A stretch of DNA of 12,298 nucleotides from Nonlabens sp. (GTDB taxonomy: Bacteria > Bacteroidota > Bacteroidia > Flavobacteriales > Flavobacteriaceae): positions 1,415-13,712 of the forward strand of contig JANQTO010000332.1 in the NCBI GenBank assembly GCA_030731685.1, written 5' to 3'. Within the stretch, counting starts at the first letter, position 1. Each line of letters starts with the position of its first letter. Below are positions 1 to 7,120 of the stretch, in pieces. The notes under the pieces were generated by a model, which saw only the letters and a list, made by a program, of their open reading frames with translations, had not been told where the DNA came from and did not search any database. A program made the translations under genes and the position numbers.

Positions 1-954
1 AACCTGTACTCGTCAGATTTTGAAGAGCTGGGAGCAATTAATGCTCGTGACCAAAAAGATACAACGGTTGGCGCTTTTATAAATAACGTCACAGACCTTT
101 CTATAAACTGGATTCTAGAGACTGGTTTTCGCACCGACTATGCTGCAGACTGGGGAGTATTTGCACTACCTAGATTCTCCTTACTTTACAAAGATGCCGG
201 CTCCTTCACTAGTAGGTTCGGCGGTGGTCTGGGCTATAAAATTCCAGACTTGTTTACGGAAGATGCCGAGCGATTAAATTTTCAGAACGTTCTCGCCATA
301 GATAAAGATGCCCTAAAAGTCGAGACCTCCTATGGAGTTAATCTCGATTTCAACTACAGCATGCAGCTTACAGACGAGCTGCGTTTCTCTGCAAACCAGC
401 TATTTTACGTGACCGCGATAAGAAATGGATTACTGCTCAATATTACAGATGACAATACATTTAGCTATGAAAATGCATCAAAATCTACGTTGAGCCGTGG
501 TGCTGAAACTAACTTAAAATTTAGCTATCATGATTTTAAATGGTTCTTGAACTATGCATTTATAGACACGCAGCTTAATTTCTTGGACGGGAATCCGCAA
601 AAGCCACTTACTGCAAAGCACAATGCTGGTAGCGTTATTATGTACGAAACCGAACAATGGCGACTAGGTTTTGAGACCTATTACACGGGTAACCAATTAT
701 TATCAAACGGCACCACAGCAACTAATTTTGTTACCATGGGATTGCTAGCAATGCGCAATTTTGAATGGGGACACCTTTTCCTAAACTTTGAGAATCTTAC
801 AGACCGTAGACAGGACAAGTTTACGCCTACTGTGAGCGTGACTAATGGAACGCCTACCTTTAGCGAAATCTATGCGCCAAACGATGGTTTTATACTAAGC
901 GCAGGAATTATTTTTAAGGTTTTTGGCAACCATGATGAGCATCATGATGATTAG
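1..954 (+). CDS. TonB-dependent outer-membrane receptor, C-terminal part (5' end outside window)
   Basis: The frame is open from base 1 to a TAG at 952-954, giving 317 codons of a longer protein; the internal TTG at 250 is not a start because the coding frame continues upstream. The translation alternates short amphipathic beta-strands with polar loops, as in the 22-stranded barrel of TonB-dependent receptors. Recognisable stretches are WGVFALPRFSLLYK, FTSRFGGGLGYKIPDLF near residues 70-86, and FLNFENLTDRRQDKF followed by the final strand FILSAGIIFKVF. Such receptors take up scarce ligands (metal chelates, vitamins, glycans) across the outer membrane using TonB energy; the substrate cannot be read from this fragment. 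After the final barrel strand there is an extra tail, GNHDEHHDD, which is unusual and could bind metal. The gene converges on a four-gene MbnP/MbnH-type cluster whose last stop is only 13 bp away, so a copper-related ligand is possible. Plug domain and N-terminus are not visible. Confidence 0.88.
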   Translation, partial: NLYSSDFEELGAINARDQKDTTVGAFINNVTDLSINWILETGFRTDYAADWGVFALPRFSLLYKDAGSFTSRFGGGLGYKIPDLFTEDAERLNFQNVLAIDKDALKVETSYGVNLDFNYSMQLTDELRFSANQLFYVTAIRNGLLLNITDDNTFSYENASKSTLSRGAETNLKFSYHDFKWFLNYAFIDTQLNFLDGNPQKPLTAKHNAGSVIMYETEQWRLGFETYYTGNQLLSNGTTATNFVTMGLLAMRNFEWGHLFLNFENLTDRRQDKFTPTVSVTNGTPTFSEIYAPNDGFILSAGIIFKVFGNHDEHHDD

Positions 955-967
955 TGATTTTCAGGTG

Positions 968-2605
968 CTAGTTGACTATAAGTTTTTGCGTTTGTAGCTT
1001 ACCGTTATCATCCAGTTGAACCAGATAGATACCAGCTTTAAAACTGGAAATATCAATGATTAAGGTATCTCCAGCATCCTTCCATTTTTGACTTAATACT
1101 TGCTGACCAGCCGTGTTTGTAATAGTGATAATTTGTGCAGGGTCATGATTAGGATTGTATATAGAAACACTACCAGATGAAGGATTCTGCACTATGCTAA
1201 ATGGAGAAATAGTAGCGCTCATTTCTTCCATAGATAACGTAAGTGTGCAACCTGCAGACATGCTATTTGAATTCTCTAAAGTTCCTCCTGTAGTCAAGGT
1301 CCGTCCACTAAAACCGGAGAAAGTGGTTGGGTAAAACGTTGCTCTAAAAACCGCGTTCTGAGCTGCAGTCGCGCCTTGGGCTATGGTACCGGTAGCATTT
1401 ACTGGATTTGTATATTTCCAGACTTCGTTTCCGGCTGGGTTCACTTCCGTAAAGATACCGGCAGGTCCATTACATATGAGCACGTTTCCGTTTGATAGCA
1501 ATTGTGAGCCAGAGATGTTTTGGGCATAAAAATTTTCTGTATTACCAGCATTGTAGGTATATGAGGTTGTGGCTGGCGCATAAGGCAACGACGTGTTATA
1601 CGTAAAACCCGTTTGTGGGGTATTTATAATTTCAACGGTAGAAAAATTACGACCCGTACCATTATTAAAAATCATGATTTCACCAGCGTATGGAAATCCG
1701 GCCTCTACCCAGTAAGCGTTATGCTGTCCATCCAGAACTTTAGATGCCGTAGTTCCATTACCGTAAGCTAGTGGATTGCCCCAGCGGTATAATAAATCGC
1801 CACCTTTAGTTGAATTTCCTCCTGAATGGGATGATGCCTGAGCAGTTGTTGTACTGTGGTCTATTATCCACACCTCATCAAAACCATGAGAGCTCAATAG
1901 AATTTGGTCTAATGCAGGATTGTAATCTACGGAGTTCAAGTGTATCCAGTCTTCTTGATTTGCCGTTGCATTGTAATTAAGATTTATAAGTCCAGGCTCA
2001 CTTGCAGTGGCAGAATAATTAGGTTTAGACGCATCAAAGTTTTGTGTTAGATGGTCCCACAAATGCCATTCCCAAACGATTGTGCCGCCGTTTGTGCCGC
2101 TAGGTTGTACTTCTATAATTTTTTCTGACCACACGTCAGCAGCTGTGAGTGCTGGATTTCTACCAGCAGCTATCGCTTGGGCGGCAGTTTTGAGTTCCCA
2201 ACTTATAATGAGTACGTTACCGTTAGGCAACATTTTCACATCGTGGTGCTGTAGCTCTGTCGTGCTAGAAACGGTGTAACTCCATAGTATATTACCACTC
2301 CAGTCCATACGTTGTATGAGACCACCTTTACCACCAGCATTAAAGGAATTGTTATTGACATTTCCTGTACGCAACAAATCGCCATTAGGTAATAAATATA
2401 CTGACTGCCCTGGTCTCGTGGTTCCATTCCAGCGGTTTACTTCTTTACCACATTTATCTATGAGAAACGTATTTGTACTGGATATAGGTGCAAACAGCAC
2501 ATAGCCATCGTCTAACGTTTCTGCATCGTGGCGTTGCAACCCTACTGTTTGAGCACAAGACAAGTAGGAAGCAGCAATGGTTGCTATAATAAGAATATTT
2601 TTCAT
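968..2605 (-). CDS. Secreted arylsulfotransferase-like (ASST) beta-propeller protein with T9SS sorting domain
   Basis: This 545-residue protein begins with a signal peptide (about residues 1-19, ending SCAQ); cleavage by signal peptidase I after AQ looks likelier than lipoprotein processing. The body resembles the arylsulfotransferase (ASST) beta-propeller family: repeated blade motifs such as LLPNGDLLRTG (71-81), HHDVKMLPNGNVLI (120-133), DWIHLNSVDYNP (219-230), ILLSSHGFDEVWIIDH (235-250), DLLYRWGNP (270-278) and DGQHNAYWV (292-300). ASST enzymes transfer sulfate between phenolic compounds using histidine and arginine residues; H121, H222, H240, R274 and H295 are candidates, but I cannot map the catalytic set, so enzymatic activity is unproven. 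Residues about 465-545 form a type A T9SS C-terminal sorting domain (QNPSSG start, KAGIYLVQL core, QKLIVN end), implying export to the cell surface or medium. It is the last gene of the minus-strand cluster, 87 bp after the YHYH gene, with a palindromic repeat in the gap. Confidence 0.82.
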   Translation of the reverse strand: MKNILIIATIAASYLSCAQTVGLQRHDAETLDDGYVLFAPISSTNTFLIDKCGKEVNRWNGTTRPGQSVYLLPNGDLLRTGNVNNNSFNAGGKGGLIQRMDWSGNILWSYTVSSTTELQHHDVKMLPNGNVLIISWELKTAAQAIAAGRNPALTAADVWSEKIIEVQPSGTNGGTIVWEWHLWDHLTQNFDASKPNYSATASEPGLINLNYNATANQEDWIHLNSVDYNPALDQILLSSHGFDEVWIIDHSTTTAQASSHSGGNSTKGGDLLYRWGNPLAYGNGTTASKVLDGQHNAYWVEAGFPYAGEIMIFNNGTGRNFSTVEIINTPQTGFTYNTSLPYAPATTSYTYNAGNTENFYAQNISGSQLLSNGNVLICNGPAGIFTEVNPAGNEVWKYTNPVNATGTIAQGATAAQNAVFRATFYPTTFSGFSGRTLTTGGTLENSNSMSAGCTLTLSMEEMSATISPFSIVQNPSSGSVSIYNPNHDPAQIITITNTAGQQVLSQKWKDAGDTLIIDISSFKAGIYLVQLDDNGKLQTQKLIVN

Positions 2606-2642
2606 TTTCTCGTGATTATTAGTGCATGATGGATGTTCCTAT

Positions 2643-2664
2643 TTTCGCTTTCGCGAAAGCGAAA
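2643..2664. repeat. 22-bp perfect palindrome, copy 1 of repeat family (core CGCTTTCGCGAAAGCG)
   Basis: The bases form a perfect inverted repeat centred between 2653 and 2654; the shared 16-bp core is at 2646-2661, flanked by TTT and AAA. It is intergenic, between the YHYH gene stop and the ASST-like gene start. The same core recurs at 5960-5975, 7102-7117 and 9371-9386. It could form a hairpin in RNA, but no T-run follows on either strand, so a plain intrinsic terminator is not supported. Confidence 0.95.
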
Positions 2665-2692
2665 TCCTTACATCAAAACATTTTAAATATAC

Positions 2693-4021
2693 TTATCGTT
2701 CCATGATAATCTTGTGCGTTACCGCATGTGACGCGCTGGTGATTTTCAAGAAATAAATCCCATTATAGAGCGATGTGGTGTCTATAATACTAAGCGTACT
2801 TCCCTGTAATATTTTTTCTTCTTTAACCACTTGCCCTAGACTGTTTATTAATTCAACCTGTAGGTCACCATAGGTAATTGCTGTTTGAATGGCAACAAAA
2901 TCTTGGGCAGGGTTTGGGTATATCATCAAATCATTAAGTGCATGGTTTTCATTGCTCAGTGTGTAGGGCGTTGTTGATTCGTTAACAGATGTCACTTTGC
3001 TAGCGGTTTTATTTCCATAAAAAGTAGGTCCCACGACATAGGGATATGCGCTGTTATGGTTTGCGTCTACGGTTGCATAATAACAATAAGTTCCGTTAGG
3101 GTACTCTGGAGTTATAGCAAACCTACCGTTGTGTTCGTCTAGATAATCTGTTCCGGAGTTTGCAACGTAGACGTAATCTTCTCTGAAATATCCGTTAAAA
3201 TAGGTGGCGTTTACAGCCGGACCATTTACTCTAGTGGTATTGGTACGCAACTGGTAGCTAGATTTCATTCTTGTTATGGCTCCTGTACCGTTTGTGTTTG
3301 CAAATGCGTAAGCTCCATAAATAGGGAAACCATCGTATGCAAACCCTATTAATGGCGAGTGCGCATTTGGGTCTATGACATAGAGCCCGTCTGCAGGATA
3401 GGTTGAGCAAATGTTTGATAACACTATTAAATCTAAATCAAAAGCACTTGGATTCTGGTGGTGGTGGTAGTTGCCGTTTGCAGGGTGCGCCTTGTTACAG
3501 TCAAAACCTGCCATCTCTGCAGGAATTGCGTCTCTGTTCCATGCTTGTGAAGCAGCTGGCCCTCCAGGACAGGTAGGGTTTCCTGGACCACCACATAGTG
3601 CTTGGGTAGTATTGTTCCAAGCAACGCCATCGCGATAATCAAAAAGCGAAACACCGTTAATAAAAACCCCAATGTTTCCGCCAGTTGTTACGCTAGGTGT
3701 TCCTGTATTTTGTGAAGGTGTTAATGGAAATCTATAAATCGCATTTTGATCAGTCGCCAGCGACGGATTCCTATCTAAAAAAGGACCCGTAATATAAGCT
3801 GGAATTCCCGTTGCATTTACATAAACCCAATTTGCTGAATATTGAACCTGCTGCACATTTGCAGCTACGTTATCTACGATAGGCGTAGGGTTTCCGCTCA
3901 CATAATGTCTACCGGTGATACCTGTAGTATTTTGCAACCACGAGGTAATCACTGGATTAGTTTGGGCGTGCAGGCTGCTTACTATGAGCAGCATTACTAA
4001 GTAAAGTGTCTTGTTTTTCAT
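2693..4021 (-). CDS. YHYH-domain secreted protein with T9SS sorting domain
   Basis: This 442-residue protein has a clear signal peptide (residues 1-20, ending LHAQ). The central region matches the YHYH protein family, whose namesake motif here reads YHHH (185-188) in the context GNYHHHQNP, followed by PADGLYVID (209-217), IGFAYDGFPIYGAY (225-238), GYFREDYVYV (277-286), the acidic-histidine patch YLDEHNGRF (293-301) and YPNGTYCYYATVD (307-319). Cysteines at 143, 151, 175, 205 and 313 could form disulfides. The family has no established biochemical function; the clustered histidines suggest metal binding, which is inference. Residues about 365-442 are a type A T9SS sorting domain (YPNP start, YNGIYFLKI core, KIIMER end), so the protein should be exported to the cell surface. 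It lies 17 bp downstream of the MbnH-like gene on the same strand and is very likely co-transcribed with it. Confidence 0.88.
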   Translation of the reverse strand: MKNKTLYLVMLLIVSSLHAQTNPVITSWLQNTTGITGRHYVSGNPTPIVDNVAANVQQVQYSANWVYVNATGIPAYITGPFLDRNPSLATDQNAIYRFPLTPSQNTGTPSVTTGGNIGVFINGVSLFDYRDGVAWNNTTQALCGGPGNPTCPGGPAASQAWNRDAIPAEMAGFDCNKAHPANGNYHHHQNPSAFDLDLIVLSNICSTYPADGLYVIDPNAHSPLIGFAYDGFPIYGAYAFANTNGTGAITRMKSSYQLRTNTTRVNGPAVNATYFNGYFREDYVYVANSGTDYLDEHNGRFAITPEYPNGTYCYYATVDANHNSAYPYVVGPTFYGNKTASKVTSVNESTTPYTLSNENHALNDLMIYPNPAQDFVAIQTAITYGDLQVELINSLGQVVKEEKILQGSTLSIIDTTSLYNGIYFLKITSASHAVTHKIIMER

Positions 4022-4038
4022 ATCAATGGTTGATGCAA

Positions 4039-5076
4039 TTATTGTAAGTTTTTAGGGAAAGAGAATTTTGGGTCATATAAAAACTCATAGTCTGACAGGG
4101 TTTTTAAAAACACCACCAGGTCTGTTTGCTCGTTAGGCGTTAGCCTCATCGGGTTTTTGAGCTCTTTGGATAACGATATGCTTTGTGTGTCAAGGTCATT
4201 ATAATGAGCTATAACCGCTCTTAAACTTTCAAAACGACCATCGTGCATATATGGTGCTGTAAATTCTATGTTACGCAATGTCGGTACCTTGAAATGCAGC
4301 GAATCTGCTTTATTCTTTGTGATATTATATCGACCATAATCATTAAGTGTTGGGTCTATGGAAAGGCCGTTGTTCTTAAAGTCTTGAACTTGAAACAGCG
4401 GCTCCGTATGACAGCTGGCACAATGATTTCTAAACAATGCCAATCCATTTTTTTCCTGCGCGGTAAAATCACCACCTTTTTCATTACGTATAAACTTATC
4501 GTACTTAGAATTTGAGGAAACCAAAGAAACTGTGAATTGCGATAGCGCTTTTAAAGTATGCTGACCAGTGATGGTACTGTCCTTAAATGCTTTATAAAAC
4601 AACTTGCGATATGCAGGCTGTACTTGTAATTTAAGAACGACGTCTTTCAAGGAACTATCCATTTCGTTCTCACTGGTTATGGGTTGCAGTGCTTGCATGT
4701 CTAGATGATTCACGCCGCCATCCCACATAAACGAGGTGCTCCAAGCTAGATTTACCAATGCTAGTGAGTTTCTGGTTCCTATGCGACCATCTATTCCATG
4801 ACTCAAATCATGATCTACATGTGTAAAACCTGTTGCTTGTAAATGGCAGCTTGCACATGAAATGGTTCCATCTCGCGATAAAATACCATCATAAAACAGT
4901 TGTCGTCCTAGCTCAAAACCGTCGTCAGTCACTGGGTTTTTCACAAAATCATAAGCTGGCGCTGGCCAGTATGATGGATAGTCTAGCATTGCTTTATGCA
5001 ACTTCAAAGCAATGAAACTGCACATTACAAATGCGATAAATCCCAAAAAACCAAATTTGCCTATCTTATTTCTCAT
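4039..5076 (-). CDS. mbnH: MbnH-like di-heme cytochrome c peroxidase family enzyme
   Basis: The ORF can extend upstream to 5115 (358 aa), but I choose the ATG at 5074-5076 (345 aa) because it puts a basic residue stretch and the hydrophobic segment FLGFIAFVMCSFIAL (residues 10-24) at the very N-terminus as a signal or membrane anchor. Two c-type haem motifs are visible, CASCH at 74-78 and CASCH at 219-223, in the bacterial cytochrome c peroxidase/MauG layout. Family landmarks include GRQLFYDGILSRDGTISC (57-74), FMWDGG (116-121), and VPTLRNIEFTAPYMHDGRF (264-282). Bacterial peroxidases of this class reduce hydrogen peroxide; the MbnH subgroup instead oxidises tryptophan of its partner MbnP to kynurenine. 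The MbnH assignment rests mainly on the neighbouring mbnP-like gene, which this gene overlaps by 11 bp, implying translational coupling and a shared periplasmic job. A generic peroxidase remains possible. All haem-binding residues are intact. Confidence 0.85.
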   Translation of the reverse strand: MRNKIGKFGFLGFIAFVMCSFIALKLHKAMLDYPSYWPAPAYDFVKNPVTDDGFELGRQLFYDGILSRDGTISCASCHLQATGFTHVDHDLSHGIDGRIGTRNSLALVNLAWSTSFMWDGGVNHLDMQALQPITSENEMDSSLKDVVLKLQVQPAYRKLFYKAFKDSTITGQHTLKALSQFTVSLVSSNSKYDKFIRNEKGGDFTAQEKNGLALFRNHCASCHTEPLFQVQDFKNNGLSIDPTLNDYGRYNITKNKADSLHFKVPTLRNIEFTAPYMHDGRFESLRAVIAHYNDLDTQSISLSKELKNPMRLTPNEQTDLVVFLKTLSDYEFLYDPKFSFPKNLQ

Positions 5077-5773
5077 AGCACGTAAATAATTTAGGGAGTT
5101 TAAGTGACTGGTCATGTGCCTGCTGTCCAGGAATCATAAGTTGATTTGTTGTCTTTAAATCGTTCGATGCTAAGAATGGCTCTATGTCCACCGCGATGAC
5201 AAGGTTGTTATCTATATTTTTAGCAAACTCAAAATGTAATTCCTGCGTTGTGGCAAATGGCTCTTTATAACCACCTATGTGGTACATGAATTTATTCTTT
5301 CGAGTAAGGCAGCTAGGACTTGTTCCTTCTAGTTTAAAATTGATAAAACCACTTTGCCATGCCCAGTACATGCCGTTAATAGGGTCAAGCGCTCCAGCGA
5401 GTGCTCCAGCTTCATGTAATTTATTGGGTACTCCTAAGTTGCAATGCAACGATTCTAAAGCCAACTCTTTAACTAGCGGAATAGAAAGTTCCAATGATGT
5501 TGCATCAAACGCGTCTACTAAAAATGCAGTGTCCGTGGCTATAAGCTGCTCACCGTTTTTATTTAATCCAGAAAACTGTGTGAGGTAAAATCGTAATTTG
5601 TCTACTTGGATAGAATCGCCATTGCGAGTTACATACCAAGTATCTTGCTCTAGCGGCGAGCCTTTAAAAGTTGGAACGATAGTTATTTTTAAAGTGCTCA
5701 CTTCGTTGCAAAGCAAGCTTTCCTTCTCTGGTATAAAGAGCAAAACCAATAAAAAAGGAATCAATAACTTCAT
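5066..5773 (-). CDS. mbnP: MbnP-like putative copper-binding protein
   Basis: An upstream ATG at 5806 would give 246 aa, but the ATG at 5771-5773 (235 aa) starts directly with a signal peptide (MKLLIPFLLVLLFIP), so I prefer it. A cysteine follows at 22 in SLLC, a poor lipobox. The mature protein shows the MbnP-family landmarks: LKITIVPTF (28-36), VDKLRFYL (57-64), the hallmark MYWAWQSGF (135-143) with W137 and W139, MYHIGG (163-168) and MIPGQQAH (213-220). MbnP proteins are periplasmic or surface copper-binding proteins whose site depends on a tryptophan converted to kynurenine by the partner di-heme enzyme MbnH; which tryptophan would be modified here is not determined. The 3' end overlaps the MbnH-like gene by 11 bp. 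A near-palindrome (AGCTGGCCGGCT, 5775-5786, one mismatched pair) sits just before the start and might be regulatory. No methanobactin synthesis genes are seen nearby. Confidence 0.85.
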   Translation of the reverse strand: MKLLIPFLLVLLFIPEKESLLCNEVSTLKITIVPTFKGSPLEQDTWYVTRNGDSIQVDKLRFYLTQFSGLNKNGEQLIATDTAFLVDAFDATSLELSIPLVKELALESLHCNLGVPNKLHEAGALAGALDPINGMYWAWQSGFINFKLEGTSPSCLTRKNKFMYHIGGYKEPFATTQELHFEFAKNIDNNLVIAVDIEPFLASNDLKTTNQLMIPGQQAHDQSLKLPKLFTCYEK

Positions 5774-5824
5774 GAGCTGGCCGGCTAATTGCTTTTGACC
5801 AACCAAAACGCATTTAGTTTAAAA

Positions 5825-6265
5825 CTAGAAATTCAAAACCATCGCATGGTGCGGTATACCATCTTCCAAATAGGTTTCGCCAATTGCTGTAAAACCTAAA
5901 TCTGTGTAGAATTTATCAAGGTAACATTGTGCTGAAATCTTGATGGATGGGTAGTTTTTCGCTTTCGCGAAAGCGATGCTAGCTACCATAATCTCCTTAC
6001 CATAATCCTTTCTTCTATAATCAGGACTCACCACCACGCGCCCTATACTTGACTGTTCAAAATAATCACCAGGTTTAAAAATACGCGTATATGCTACGAG
6101 TGTATCACCTTCATAACCTAAAATATGTATCGCTTTCTGGTCCTTACCGTCCACATCTTGATACACACAATCCTGCTCCACAACAAAAACTTCTGAACGT
6201 AATTGTAACAGTGCATAAAGCTCATTTAGTGTAAGTTCATTAAAAGTTTTAGTGATTATTTTCAT
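5825..6265 (-). CDS. elaA: ElaA-type GNAT family N-acetyltransferase
   Basis: This 146-residue protein closely follows ElaA of Escherichia coli: LNELYALLQLRSEVFVVEQ near residues 13-31, the CxYQDVDGKD segment, IHILGY, VAYTRIF, IGRVVVSP, the acetyl-CoA-binding region DYRRKDYGKEIM, and the end YLEDGIPHHAMVLNF. GNAT enzymes transfer the acetyl group of acetyl-CoA to an amine; the substrate of ElaA is not known. It is cytoplasmic with no signal peptide. It ends 51 bp before the MbnP-like start on the same strand, so read-through into the copper-type cluster is possible, but a functional link is not evident. A copy of the palindromic repeat (5959-5976) lies inside the gene and encodes the stretch AFAKA without breaking the frame; the aligned length matches E. 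coli ElaA there, so the repeat replaced rather than lengthened a helix. Confidence 0.9.
   Translation of the reverse strand: MKIITKTFNELTLNELYALLQLRSEVFVVEQDCVYQDVDGKDQKAIHILGYEGDTLVAYTRIFKPGDYFEQSSIGRVVVSPDYRRKDYGKEIMVASIAFAKAKNYPSIKISAQCYLDKFYTDLGFTAIGETYLEDGIPHHAMVLNF
5959..5976. repeat. 18-bp perfect palindrome, copy 2, inside elaA
   Basis: This is a perfect inverted repeat centred between 5967 and 5968, sharing the 16-bp core (5960-5975) with three other sites in the window. It lies within the elaA coding region and, read on the minus strand, contributes Ala-Phe-Ala-Lys-Ala to the protein. Confidence 0.95.
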
Positions 6266-6415
6266 AAGTTGAATGTTGTTTTTCTAGGGAAGTCTTCATG
6301 AAATCAGTAACTAAATCTTTTTCAGAGAGTAAAGCGATAAATTAAATGGCCACAATATTCTAAAATTTCACTTCTAATTTATTGCTTCTTATTTCTTGTT
6401 TCCAGGAACGACTCC

Positions 6416-6676
6416 CTAAAACCTCTTAGGAACAACCTTAGGCTGTGGTGGTCGTACGCCTATCCTAATATCAGTAATTATTTTCTCGAGCATATTGCCA
6501 AATTCCTCATCGCCCGTAGCCATAAGTTCCTGACGCGTAGCGTCGAGTACATCGAGCGTTTCTTGTTTTTCGTCTTCTTCAAATTCATCAAGATCACGCC
6601 ATATTTCCAGCAATTTCTTTTGCGGATTTATAGCTGTGCGCAGTTGATGTACAATAATAGCAGCCTCTTTTTTCAT
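6416..6676 (-). CDS. Small acidic hypothetical protein (86 aa)
   Basis: I do not recognise this family. The ATG at 6674-6676 opens an 86-residue cytoplasmic protein without signal peptide or membrane segment. Most of it looks helical, with an acidic centre (IWRDLDEFEEDEKQETLDVLDA, given here only as residues about 25-46) and heptad-like hydrophobic spacing that could form a coiled coil or helical bundle, then a basic proline-containing tail (RPPQPKVVPKRF). The codon usage and composition match the neighbours. It lies between the 91-aa gene and elaA on the same strand with gaps of 121 and 150 bp, so operon membership is uncertain. A second type of inverted repeat sits just upstream of its start. 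Confidence 0.65.
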   Translation of the reverse strand: MKKEAAIIVHQLRTAINPQKKLLEIWRDLDEFEEDEKQETLDVLDATRQELMATGDEEFGNMLEKIITDIRIGVRPPQPKVVPKRF

Positions 6677-6682
6677 AATACC

Positions 6683-6702
6683 ATTTCCGCGCAGGCGGAA
6701 AT
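6683..6702. repeat. 20-bp inverted repeat of a second type (ATTTCCGC / GCGGAAAT)
   Basis: ATTTCCGC at 6683-6690 and GCGGAAAT at 6695-6702 are exact reverse complements separated by four bases (GCAG). It lies six bases upstream of the 86-aa gene's start codon on the minus strand, so it would fall in the 5' leader. It resembles short palindromic elements scattered in flavobacterial genomes (from memory, not searched). Read as RNA it could form an 8-bp stem. Confidence 0.85.
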
Positions 6703-6797
6703 CTTCTTTTTCTTAATTAAATCTAACTATTAAAGTCTATTTTCAAATCAAAAGCTCACAGTTGAAAACCTCATAAATCTGAAGTCATAAGTCTTAA

Positions 6798-7073
6798 CTA
6801 AACCTTACCCCTATAAGCCAGTGATATTCTATTATGCTCATGCAACAGCTGCTCATCTTCCTGATACTTCTTTAAAAGATGAATCACGAAATCCAGCTGC
6901 TCTTCTGTTATGTTTCGATATGCCGGTGCTGGAACAACATCTTTCCATTTTGCAAACAAGGTATTGTCTAGCGCAATGCGCCAGTAACAATGATTATCAA
7001 AATTTAGGTGTGTGTATTGCCGTGGTAGGGCATTTCCCAAATCCATATAGGCTTTTCGCTTACTTAAATCCAT
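6798..7073 (-). CDS. Small conserved-looking hypothetical protein (91 aa)
   Basis: I cannot name this family. The ATG at 7071-7073 gives 91 residues; an internal Met at residue 10 is an alternative start. There is no signal peptide or membrane segment. The first half is rich in aromatic and polar residues (LPRQYTHLNFDNHCYWRIALDN, about residues 16-37, with HCYW central), followed by WKDVVPAPAYRNITEEQ and a C-terminal amphipathic helix ending HEHNRISLAYRGKV. It follows rpiB on the same strand after 47 bp, so co-transcription is likely, but a palindromic repeat copy occupies that gap and could attenuate expression. Base composition is like the surrounding genes. Confidence 0.7.
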   Translation of the reverse strand: MDLSKRKAYMDLGNALPRQYTHLNFDNHCYWRIALDNTLFAKWKDVVPAPAYRNITEEQLDFVIHLLKKYQEDEQLLHEHNRISLAYRGKV

Positions 7074-7101
7074 TGATTAGGTAGTCGGGTTGTTACTGTT
7101 A

Positions 7102-7117
7102 CGCTTTCGCGAAAGCG
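7102..7117. repeat. 16-bp perfect palindrome, copy 3, just downstream of rpiB
   Basis: CGCTTTCGCGAAAGCG is a perfect palindrome that begins four bases beyond the rpiB stop codon (minus-strand direction), in the 47-bp gap to the next gene. Its position allows an RNA hairpin at the 3' end of rpiB, but no U-tract follows, so it is recorded as a repeat and not a terminator. Confidence 0.95.
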
Positions 7118-7120
7118 AAA

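Noticed and set aside
250..252. TTG at 250 as start of the receptor gene
   Set aside because: The same frame is open to base 1 and the upstream translation is typical receptor sequence, so it is an internal Leu codon.
955..967. Bidirectional terminator between the converging receptor and ASST-like genes
   Set aside because: Only 13 bp separate the stops, and no stem with a T-run was found across the junction.
2082..2504. Open frames antisense and out of frame within the ASST-like gene
   Set aside because: They have low-complexity or unlikely compositions and lie wholly inside a well-supported gene; the same holds for the frames inside the YHYH, mbnH, mbnP, rpiB and rnr genes.
5077..5115. 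Longer N-terminus of the MbnH-like protein
   Set aside because: It would put 13 extra residues before the hydrophobic anchor and lengthen the overlap with the mbnP-like gene to 50 bp; the ATG at 5076 is more plausible.
5700..5773. Lipoprotein processing of the MbnP-like protein at Cys22 (SLLC)
   Set aside because: Leu at the position before Cys is not typical of a lipobox and charged residues (PEKE) separate it from the hydrophobic core; ordinary secretion is favoured, though not proven.
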